Assembly (NCBI RefSeq): GCF_029319185.1
Contig: NZ_CP119754.1
Span: forward strand, 3,224,001 to 3,288,000
Source: Superficieibacter sp. HKU1
Lineage (GTDB): Bacteria > Pseudomonadota > Gammaproteobacteria > Enterobacterales > Enterobacteriaceae
Length of the DNA: 64,000 nucleotides
Reading direction: 5' to 3'
A model generated the notes under the pieces. The model had not been told where the DNA came from, ran no database searches, and saw only the letters and a program-made list of their open reading frames with translations. Shown here in pieces: positions 53,322-59,824 of this stretch (position 1 is its first letter; each line of letters opens with the position of its first letter). A program made the position numbers and the translations under genes.

Positions 53322-54860
53322 ATGCGAAATTTTCTCTTTTTAAGTTGCGCCGGGGTAGCTTTGTTGCTGATGGCTAAGGGTGCTATGGCCACTGGTTTAC
53401 AAAGTAATGTCGAGATGAACGGCCTGCTAACGGACATTCAAATAGCATCTACTCATTGGGGGCCAAAATTACAGGGGTACGCACAAAATTTACTGTTCCT
53501 GCTCGGCGGGATTCAGCTCGTTTGGACATTTGGTAACTTGCTTTGGCAAAGTGCGGATTTGGGAGAAATGTTCCGCGAACTGATCAAGTTCGTCATGACG
53601 ATAGGCTTTTTCCTCGCCTTGCTAACTTACTCAACGGAGTGGAGCACCGCAATCGTGAACAGTTTCCGTCAGGCAGGTGCAGAAGCTTCTGGTTTTGCTC
53701 AAGAGCTGATGCCTGGAGATGTGTTTACGCTGGCAGTTAAGTTGTCGCAGAACGTCCTATCGAACATATCCTTTTTTGACCTCGAAACCTCAATTGTGAT
53801 TGCGCTGGCAGGCATCATTATTTTGCTGTGCTTTGCGTTCATCGCTGCGTTTATGTTTGTGACGCTCGTGGAGTCTTATGTACTGATCAATGCGGCCGTG
53901 CTGTTCATTGGTTTTGGTGGCTCATCATGGACGCGCGAATTTGCGACCGCCCCGCTTCGCTATGCCGTTGCGGTAGGTGCTAAGTTGTTCATCCTGACGC
54001 TGATCGTTGGCCTGATTATGTCAGTCTCGGATGGCTGGTTTACTAAATATGATGGCACCATCGGGCCAACTTTGACCCTGTTAGGACTGTCGCTGGTATG
54101 CGCATGGCTGTCCAGATCTATCCCGGAACTGATTGCAGGTATGATTACTGGTTCATCAATGGGCGGGGGGACAACAATCGGTGGGATGGCGATGGCTGCT
54201 ACGACCGCGATCGGAAGTTTGGCAGCAAGTTCCATGATGTCAGGCGGCGCGAACGCTACCGATGGAGCTGCTGGAGCGTTGGGCAGCGGTTCAAATAATG
54301 GAGTTGGCAGTGGGCTGGCCGACAGCATTAATGCCAGTATGGCCGGTAGTCAGCAGGACGCCGCTCCATCCACCATACCGCCCGTGAACAGGACAGCAAC
54401 CATAGGAAGGGCTACGGGAGGCAGCGCAGCAGCTCAGTCGGCTGGCTCCCGTACCGGTGGCTCGCAGGCGGGCAAATCGCTGTTAGGTAGCGGAATCAAC
54501 AGCCGGAACGATACACCATGCAGCAAGGGTCACAGTGGGCCGCAGCAGGCGGCGCAAACACTTAAAGAAGCGGCATCCGATGCTAAAAACTTGACTAGCA
54601 TAGCCGCCCGTAGCCTCGGAACGCTCGCGGCTATATCTGTGCCGGGCATGGAAGGCGCGGCAAGCATGGGCGGCGGCATCCCTCCACAAATACCTGAAGG
54701 CGATGAAAGTGACGAAAAACGTCTAGCTAACAGCGGCGTATCCGCAGAAGTTGTGGAAGAAACCAACGTTATTCGCCCAGCAGAAGAACCATCTAAAGCT
54801 CCGGCACAGCCGACCGTCGCGGAGAAATCAAATAACCCGAAACAGAGAGGTAAGGCATGA
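53322..54860 (+). CDS. trbL: TrbL-like (VirB6-type) polytopic transfer protein
   Basis: A 512-residue inner-membrane protein with an N-terminal signal-like segment and about six further membrane segments between residues 40 and 290, followed by a long Gly/Ser/Ala-rich, poorly structured C-terminal half. This is the architecture of TrbL/VirB6, the inner-membrane channel component of type IV secretion systems. ATG 53322 lies 2 bases after the preceding stop. Its end overlaps the next start (ATGA). The other channel genes (trbB-trbI) are not in the island. Confidence 0.8.
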   Translation: MRNFLFLSCAGVALLLMAKGAMATGLQSNVEMNGLLTDIQIASTHWGPKLQGYAQNLLFLLGGIQLVWTFGNLLWQSADLGEMFRELIKFVMTIGFFLALLTYSTEWSTAIVNSFRQAGAEASGFAQELMPGDVFTLAVKLSQNVLSNISFFDLETSIVIALAGIIILLCFAFIAAFMFVTLVESYVLINAAVLFIGFGGSSWTREFATAPLRYAVAVGAKLFILTLIVGLIMSVSDGWFTKYDGTIGPTLTLLGLSLVCAWLSRSIPELIAGMITGSSMGGGTTIGGMAMAATTAIGSLAASSMMSGGANATDGAAGALGSGSNNGVGSGLADSINASMAGSQQDAAPSTIPPVNRTATIGRATGGSAAAQSAGSRTGGSQAGKSLLGSGINSRNDTPCSKGHSGPQQAAQTLKEAASDAKNLTSIAARSLGTLAAISVPGMEGAASMGGGIPPQIPEGDESDEKRLANSGVSAEVVEETNVIRPAEEPSKAPAQPTVAEKSNNPKQRGKA

Positions 54861-55012
54861 TCTTTTATAGCCAACTAATCCCTAGAGCCCTTGATCGTAT
54901 GGAGGTGTCCTGCATATCAGAAGGAGCGCTGGTAGCGGCTAGACACCGTCAAAGCGATAAAGCCCAATCAACTGCCGCAAAGGCAGTCAATACACCGGAG
55001 ACTGAGCAATGA
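54857..55012 (+). CDS. Small 51-residue protein coupled to trbL
   Basis: Starts at ATG 54857 in a 4-base ATGA overlap with the trbL stop, and its own stop overlaps the next start in the same way. The product begins MIFYSQLIPRALDRMEVS and ends in a polar Ala/Lys/Gln-rich tail; no membrane segment. I do not recognise it. The double overlap with real genes argues that it is translated. Confidence 0.55.
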   Translation: MIFYSQLIPRALDRMEVSCISEGALVAARHRQSDKAQSTAAKAVNTPETEQ

Positions 55013-55317
55013 TTGAATATCTGATTTTCTGCGTGGTGGCCTTTGCTGTCACCTTCGGCATGTACTTCCTGCGCGAAAACCTGCGCTCACAGGGCTATGG
55101 GCCACAACTCGATGCGTTTGCGCGGTGGCTAGAACCAAGAGAACAACGTATGAACCGATATCGCCTCAAGGCTGCTAATAGTCTTTTTGGAGCGGCGCAG
55201 TCCATCAATCGATTGCCGCTGTTCGGAAGCAAACATCAGGTGGTTATGATAGAGCAATTGCGCATGGCCATCATATCGGAACAAGCACTGAGGACGTGCC
55301 AGCAGCGCCGCAAATGA
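55009..55317 (+). CDS. Hypothetical 102-residue membrane-anchored basic protein
   Basis: One N-terminal membrane segment (about 4-21), then a basic soluble region (WLEPREQRMNRYRLKAANS, ending QQRRK). Starts in an ATGA overlap with the preceding gene. Last gene of the trb operon, followed by a terminator. I do not recognise the family; position suggests a role with the TrbJ/K/L proteins. Confidence 0.65.
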   Translation: MIEYLIFCVVAFAVTFGMYFLRENLRSQGYGPQLDAFARWLEPREQRMNRYRLKAANSLFGAAQSINRLPLFGSKHQVVMIEQLRMAIISEQALRTCQQRRK

Positions 55318-55323
55318 TCGCAT

Positions 55324-55350
55324 AGCCCTGTCAAATTCAGGGCTGTTTGT
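55324..55350 (+). terminator. Terminator of the trb operon
   Basis: AGCCCTG/CAGGGCT (55324-55330, 55338-55344) with a 7-nt loop, then GTTTGT. Seven bases after the last stop. Confidence 0.7.
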
Positions 55351-55846
55351 ATAGCACCAAAAGAAAGGCACTAAGCGAACCGGCTCGAATTCTGACATAC
55401 CGGCCTTATAATGGCGCACTAATCGCCTTTAAGGCCTGTCCTTCCATAAGTAAATCGTCTCAGGGACTCTTACGAAGCCTAACGCCCATTACATAGTTGA
55501 GGTGGTTACTTATAATATACCTAATAAGCGCGCATAAGCTCAGTGAGGGCAGCTCCGTCTATTACACACTGTAAAAACTGCCTGTATCGTCATGTGGGAT
55601 GTTTCACTCATGACAATAAAATCACAGTAACATCCTGAAAAATGCCACCATAAGAGCAACTTGTACCATTTCCAAATAGTTAGTGACCATAAATCCTTTT
55701 CGGCTTGTTTTTCCATTTTTGGTGCCTGATCGTCTTTTTGTCGGTTTTACCAGGTTTGGCCAGCGCGAGGACGCGGTGGGTAATAGACGGCAAACCTGCC
55801 TCGCTTTTTTGGTGTCCAACAGCCATAGGCCGACCAAAAGCGGCAA
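55351..55846. other. Non-coding stretch beside the replication iterons
   Basis: No gene recognised. Two overlapping minus-strand frames near 55680-55760 are Lys-rich only because the DNA is T-rich on the plus strand. The region lies between the convergent trb and rep operons and may be part of the origin. Confidence 0.4.
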
Positions 55847-55881
55847 GCGATGGGCTGCGTCATTAAGGCGCAGCCCATCGC
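55847..55881. other. 13-bp perfect hairpin near the iterons, candidate single-strand initiation site
   Basis: GCGATGGGCTGCG and its complement (55847-55859, 55869-55881) enclose a 9-nt loop. No T-tract follows on either strand. IncQ origins carry such hairpins (ssi sites) beside the iterons, where priming occurs. It could instead terminate repC. Confidence 0.4.
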
Positions 55882-55950
55882 GCATTATGGAGATTCTTAG
55901 AAAATCTTAGATGGAATTTCCAAAGAGCCTGCTAGGGCCCTCCACTATTA

Positions 55951-56049
55951 GGTTTACAGAAACGAGACGGATGCTATTAACGTGGGCTTTAGGTACCGAA
56001 AACGTGGGGGATAGGTGCTATTAACGTGGTGCAGGTACCGTTATAATGG
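55951..56049. repeat. Iterons of a candidate IncQ-type oriV, overlapping the repC 3' end
   Basis: Four units of a 16-base motif GGTGCTATTAACGTGG start at 55970, 55992, 56014 and 56034, with a weaker one at 55951; the spacing is 19-22 bp, two helical turns. Variants alternate GCTATT and ACCGAA/ACCGTT in the centre. IncQ RepC binds 20-22 bp direct repeats. The repC reading frame runs through three of the units. Confidence 0.75.
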
Positions 56050-56882
56050 GCGTACGGACGCCAGATTTCCCATCTACCTTTGGCATATTCGTCCAGCTTC
56101 CAACCCACAGAGGCCAGCTCGGCTAACGCTTTGCGTGCTGTCTGGCCGCGCTTTTTGATGGTATTTGGGTTCGTAGCTACCTCAGGCCAGACATAGCTGC
56201 ATAGTGTGCCTAGCTCGACACGTCTCGATTTTCCAGGGTCAATCCAGCCGCAAAGCCGCTGATGGATCAGGCGGGCGGGATCGGTCTTTAGCTTCCTCAC
56301 TTCGGTCATGTCTATTCGAATGTGCTGCACGTGTGGCCCGCCCATGATTGCCCGAGCAATCAGGGGATTCAACGCCACGTATAGCTTGCCGTTCTGTTCA
56401 TCGCTGGCATACTCGGATAACAGACGAAAGCCCTGTCGCTTCTTCCCGTTTTGAGCAATGATGGAGACTTTCCAAAGCCTCTCGATGCATTCACGCACAC
56501 GTTTGGTATCCTTTTTATTGGCATAGCCTACTTCTCTGGCTAATGCCCCATAGCTGCCCCTGACCACCATTGCATCCTGCTGGATAGCTTCCCACTTAGG
56601 CTCAAGAAAAAGACGTAGCTGACGACCAGCTTTTGTTTGCGGGTCGGATGAAAGGACTATTCCATAAGGCCCTGCCATTGCCACAAGTCCTTGCAAAATG
56701 CGGAGATCGTCGGCACCCAATGGTTCCGGTCCACTGAACTCAATACGCTTTCCATTGCCGTAGTCATATACCACGTCGAGCTTGCTGTAGTTGCGCGATC
56801 CTTTCTTGAGGCTACGGAACAGGCCGGGTGCAAGGCAATGCACCGGGTCGTGCCGAGCGTGAGTCAGCTCATGCTTGCTCAC
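55989..56882 (-). CDS. repC: RepC, IncQ/RSF1010-type replication initiator
   Basis: Origin-binding initiator that opens oriV at iterons. The 297-residue protein clearly matches RSF1010 RepC, for example HDPVHCLAPGLFR, IEFSGPEPLGADDLRILQGL, IERLWKVSIIAQNGKKRQGF and RLCGWIDPGK, with the paired winged-helix layout. The last ~14 residues are encoded by iteron DNA and have no counterpart in RSF1010. The start overlaps repA by 14 bases. Third gene of alpA-repA-repC, the order of repF-repA-repC in RSF1010. Confidence 0.88.
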   Translation of the reverse strand: MSKHELTHARHDPVHCLAPGLFRSLKKGSRNYSKLDVVYDYGNGKRIEFSGPEPLGADDLRILQGLVAMAGPYGIVLSSDPQTKAGRQLRLFLEPKWEAIQQDAMVVRGSYGALAREVGYANKKDTKRVRECIERLWKVSIIAQNGKKRQGFRLLSEYASDEQNGKLYVALNPLIARAIMGGPHVQHIRIDMTEVRKLKTDPARLIHQRLCGWIDPGKSRRVELGTLCSYVWPEVATNPNTIKKRGQTARKALAELASVGWKLDEYAKGRWEIWRPYAHYNGTCTTLIAPIPHVFGT

Positions 56883-57753
56883 GTTGACGCCTCTTTCCGC
56901 CGTCCAGCTTAACGTCCAACAGCTTCACTGGTAGCAATACGCCGCCCTCATGACGCTGATACCAAAGATCATCGTCAATTTCGGCGTAGTTCTGTTTACT
57001 AACGCCGAAACGAACAAAGAATTTTCGGCGGTCTTCTCCAATAGGCTGTCGGTCATAGACCCGGTCAGTATGGTTCTGTGCTTCTTTGTCGGTCATTTTG
57101 ACGACGAAACCGCACCATCGCGGATTATCGACAAGAGCCGAAGCACCACGTACTGCTTGTTGCCGATCAGACTGCCCGTCTCGGGTGCTGCCTTTGCTGA
57201 CATGGTGCAGATAAAGCACTGATGCTTTGGTAATAGCCGCAATTTCCTCAAGCCTAGCGACAAGTCGAGCCATATCACCATTACTGTTCTCATCAAGGGT
57301 ATGAATACGGCTCAATGTGTCCATAACGATCAGCCGAGCGCCTTCACATTGCTCGATTATCTCAGCCTTCTTACTATCATTCATCACATCCATAAGTTTT
57401 CCCATGATAGGCATGACCATGAGGTTTTCTATGATGGTTTCGCGAGCTCCTTGACCAAGGTGTTTGCCAATAGAGTGAATACGCCCAATCAGCGCTGGCT
57501 CTGGATCTTCTCCAGCATAATAGACGACACGACCAGCCTTTGCAGGTGCAAGTCCTACCAAGTCACCCTCGGCCATTCTGCTTTCAACGGTTGCGGCACA
57601 GGCAACGGACATTGCGGCTTCCAGCGCCCAGAAACTCTTACCCGTTGCTCCAGGAGCCACCAACGCTCCTACTGTCCCAGCGAGGAAGCCAGGCCAAATA
57701 AAGTCCAGTACGGGCGGTTCTTGCTCGAACGCTGCACGTAAGTCAATAGCCAA
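56869..57753 (-). CDS. repA: RepA, IncQ/RSF1010-type hexameric replicative helicase
   Basis: RecA-fold 5'-3' helicase that unwinds oriV. The 294-residue protein carries Walker A APGATGKS (33-40), Walker B LIVMDTLSR and the sensor YLHHVSKG, and matches RSF1010 RepA in GTVGALVAPG, NGDMARLVARLE and FFVRFGVSKQNY. It starts 3 bases after the alpA stop. RepA and RepC are here without RepB, the primase that RSF1010 needs. Confidence 0.88.
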   Translation of the reverse strand: MAIDLRAAFEQEPPVLDFIWPGFLAGTVGALVAPGATGKSFWALEAAMSVACAATVESRMAEGDLVGLAPAKAGRVVYYAGEDPEPALIGRIHSIGKHLGQGARETIIENLMVMPIMGKLMDVMNDSKKAEIIEQCEGARLIVMDTLSRIHTLDENSNGDMARLVARLEEIAAITKASVLYLHHVSKGSTRDGQSDRQQAVRGASALVDNPRWCGFVVKMTDKEAQNHTDRVYDRQPIGEDRRKFFVRFGVSKQNYAEIDDDLWYQRHEGGVLLPVKLLDVKLDGGKRRQREQA

Positions 57754-57756
57754 TCT

Positions 57757-57987
57757 TCAGCCCCCCATTCCAGGACGAGGTGCTGAGCCCGAGTTCTTAC
57801 ACTTATCAATCCATGCCTCAACCTCAGCCAAATCCCATACAACTTTACGACTACTGAGCGCAATGCGACGGGGGAATTTCCCTTGTTTTTCGAAATTGTA
57901 GATTGTGCGCTCGCTCACCGGGATCATTGCCAGCAATTGTTTCTTGCTAATAAGAATTTTGCTCACTTTTCTCAATTCATGTTCCAC
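57757..57987 (-). CDS. AlpA-family DNA-binding regulator
   Basis: A 76-residue MerR-like winged helix protein of the AlpA family: LISKKQLLAMIPVSERTIYNFEKQG is the helix-turn-helix, followed by the wing FPRRIALSSRKVVWDLAEVEAWI. AlpA proteins control excision or replication in P4-like islands. It leads the rep operon, in the place of the autorepressor gene of IncQ plasmids. Its promoter lies in the right inverted-repeat arm, 30 bases upstream, so it could bind the 27-bp dyads in both arms. Confidence 0.85.
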   Translation of the reverse strand: MEHELRKVSKILISKKQLLAMIPVSERTIYNFEKQGKFPRRIALSSRKVVWDLAEVEAWIDKCKNSGSAPRPGMGG

Positions 57988-58017
57988 AAAGAATTCCTCG
58001 CATTGTCACTTACCAAG

Positions 58018-58216
58018 GTTTAATTATTGCCCCATAATACCGGTGTCTTCCAGACGTTTATTAATTTTTTTTCAATTAAAATCAATGGCTTAAGTGTCCG
58101 TAAAACGTCTATTTACGGACAAAAGTAATCGCTCAGGTTCTTGTTTTTTCGAGAGTTTTTTCAAGGGGTTTTAGAGAAAAAAAAGTGTCCATAAAACGTC
58201 TGTTTCCGGACAAAAA
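58018..58216 (-). repeat. Right arm of the ~200-bp inverted repeat (control region of alpA-repA-repC)
   Basis: Inverted copy of 52106-52304. Dyads at 58095-58121 and 58186-58212, again 91 bp apart; the first is a perfect 10-bp palindrome TGTCCGTAAA/TTTACGGACA. The core CACCGGTATTATGGGGCAAT is invariant. Most differences fall in an A/T-rich stretch between dyads and core. Ends 30 bases before the alpA start. Confidence 0.85.
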
Positions 58217-58240
58217 TAAAGCCCACAAATGTGGGCATTT
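58214..58240. terminator. Terminator of the integrase gene
   Basis: A perfect 7-bp stem GCCCACA/TGTGGGC (58221-58227, 58230-58236) followed on the minus strand by TTTATTTTTG. It lies 53 bases after the integrase stop. Confidence 0.7.
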
Positions 58241-58293
58241 CACTGCAAAAAAGGGTAGAGAGCCGCTAACTCTTCGCCCCACGAAGCATGAAA

Positions 58294-59502
58294 TTAGTCT
58301 TTGGGACGAGGTTTTCTGAGCGTCCACTCGTCAATCATGTCCGCCCAATCCTGTAACATAGCCCTGCGCTGATCGCGATACTCGGCCTTGTTGTAAACGG
58401 CTCGCACGCCCTTCTGCTCGTGCGCAAGGCATTTCTCGATCCAATCGGTGTTATAGCCCGCCTCATGCAACAAAGTACTGGATGTACGCCGCAAGTCGTG
58501 TGGCCCGAACTTTCCAAGCGACTGCCCTTCTTTCTGGGCGAGCCGATAGGTCAACGTGAGCACCTGATTGAGCGTGGCGCTGCTCATCGGCAAGTCCGAG
58601 TCATAGCGCGATGGCAGCACGTAATCCGAACCGCCAGCGAAGGTTTTCAGAGCTATGAAAATGTCGAGCGCCTGCCTAGACAAGAACACCAAATGGGAGT
58701 TGCGGCGCTTCATTCGCTCCTTAGGGATTGTCCAGAGTGCTTCGGTGAAATTGATCTCGCTCCACGTCGTGTTAGTTAGTTCACTTTTGCGTACCATCGT
58801 CAGCAACAGCAGCTTAGCAGCCGCCCGAATGGAAGGTGTCGTGCCGATGCGCTCCATGTACTGGTACATCAAGCCGATTTCGTCGGGCGTCAATGCTCGA
58901 TCTCGCGGCTCGAATTTGGCGATGGTCGTAGGGCGAACCAAATCGGCCGGATTCTCAACCCTCTGACCGCGTTCGATGGCCCAGCGGTAGACCTGCAAGA
59001 CAATCTCTCTTGTATGTACTGCCGTTGCCGGTGCACCCCGCTCCACGATGGCATCGGTTAGCGCCCGCAGGTCTTCATGGGTAATTTCCGCCAGCTTTTG
59101 GCTTCCAAATTTCGACTTTAGCTCGCGTGCGTAGACTGATCGGCGCATATCCCGGGTGGACTCGGCCATTTGATAGCCGCGCAACCACTTTTCAGCCCAC
59201 GCGCCGAATGTTTCCGCATCCTTTACGCGGGCCTTGTCCCGTGCCTTCTCCTTGGCCGGTGACTTCCCGGCAGCGATCATCTTCTTGGCTTCGCCCAGCC
59301 GTTCGCGGGCTTCCGCTAGCGTGATCCCTCCGACACCGTAACGGCCGAAGGTGATAGTCTCCTGCCTGCCGTGGATCGAGTAGTTGTAGCGGAATGAAAT
59401 CGAACCCGCAGGCGTGATAGCCACATAGAGGCCGTCACGGTCATTCACTTTGTAGAGTTTGTCTTTTGGCTTGAGGTTGCGCAGTTTGGTATCAGTCAAC
59501 AT
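58294..59502 (-). CDS. P4-type tyrosine integrase
   Basis: Site-specific recombinase that inserts and removes the island at guaA. The 402-residue protein has the N-terminal DUF4102 arm-binding domain (LTDTKLRNLKPKDK), a core-binding domain (about 98-190) and the catalytic domain with R238 (LLTMVRKSEL), H335-x-x-R338 (GPHDLRRT), H361 and Y370 (AVYNKAEY). I start at ATG 59502; a GTG at 59550 would add 16 residues. It is GC-richer than the rest of the island. Its 3' end faces the rep operon and its 5' end faces guaA. Confidence 0.92.
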   Translation of the reverse strand: MLTDTKLRNLKPKDKLYKVNDRDGLYVAITPAGSISFRYNYSIHGRQETITFGRYGVGGITLAEARERLGEAKKMIAAGKSPAKEKARDKARVKDAETFGAWAEKWLRGYQMAESTRDMRRSVYARELKSKFGSQKLAEITHEDLRALTDAIVERGAPATAVHTREIVLQVYRWAIERGQRVENPADLVRPTTIAKFEPRDRALTPDEIGLMYQYMERIGTTPSIRAAAKLLLLTMVRKSELTNTTWSEINFTEALWTIPKERMKRRNSHLVFLSRQALDIFIALKTFAGGSDYVLPSRYDSDLPMSSATLNQVLTLTYRLAQKEGQSLGKFGPHDLRRTSSTLLHEAGYNTDWIEKCLAHEQKGVRAVYNKAEYRDQRRAMLQDWADMIDEWTLRKPRPKD

Positions 59503-59528
59503 GATCGGGTTGGGTTTCCTCTCAAAAA

Positions 59529-59677
59529 TACCATGTTCAAAAAGCTCCACATCAAATTTATAAAATAATTAAATAACAATGCGTTACCTATAATTAATAC
59601 CATGAGACTCCCATCAGAGTCAGCATGGTATCGAGTACCGAACATGGCATCAGGTTCAAATCGTACCATCTACCATG
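59529..59677. repeat. Candidate integrase arm-type sites, guaA side
   Basis: TACCATG occurs at 59529, 59598 and 59671 and inverted at 59624-59630, with near copies at 59643 and 59664. Most lie in the gap 59503-59736 between the integrase start and the att site, which has no gene. Two more are at the other island end. Confidence 0.5.
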
Positions 59678-59736
59678 CCATAGAAACAGGGTGCTTGGCG
59701 ATGCGAAAATTTGCCAGACAGTGCCAAGTAAAGAAT

Positions 59737-59763
59737 GAAAAAAGCCCGTAGTTATACGGGCTT
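59737..59763 (-). terminator. Replacement guaA terminator supplied by the island
   Basis: A perfect 9-bp stem AAGCCCGTA/TACGGGCTT (59742-59750, 59755-59763) with a GTTA loop; on the minus strand it is followed by a T-run. It lies 46 bases past the guaA stop and inside the island. Confidence 0.85.
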
Positions 59764-59808
59764 AGGGGAGATTAATGCTCTTTACTGCCGGTCTATGCCA
59801 GACGCGGG

Positions 59809-59824
59809 ATCATTCCCACTCAAT
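59809..59824. repeat. Attachment repeat at the guaA 3' end
   Basis: ATCATTCCCACTCAAT covers the last codons of guaA (Glu-Trp-Glu-stop TGA) and matches the distal copy at 46024-46039. Confidence 0.85.

Larger units (their letters stand above)
46024..59824. mobile_element. Integrated mobilisable island at guaA (13.8 kb)
   Basis: A block between yfgG and guaA bounded by two copies of AT(T/C)ATTCCCACTC(G/A)AT. An integrase lies beside the guaA end. Inside are a Gabija pair, an alpA-repA-repC replication operon, TraK-like and TrbJ/K/L-like transfer genes, two decayed genes and several small genes. Base composition differs from the backbone and between parts: gajAB and the trb region are AT-richer, the integrase GC-richer, so the island is a mosaic. 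It lacks relaxase, coupling protein, transfer ATPases and the IncQ primase, so it is not self-transmissible on its own. Confidence 0.9.

Noticed and set aside
55622..55885. 87-codon minus-strand frame, and an overlapping plus-strand frame at 55683-55910
   Set aside because: Both cross the 13-bp hairpin, lack ribosome sites and compete with each other; Lys-rich runs come from T-rich DNA.
52106..58216. Insertion sequence or composite transposon bounded by the inverted repeats
   Set aside because: No transposase lies between or in the arms, no target duplication flanks them, and the arms end at promoters rather than at element termini.
59503..59824. tRNA gene as integration target
   Set aside because: No cloverleaf sequence is present; the duplicated sequence is the guaA 3' end.
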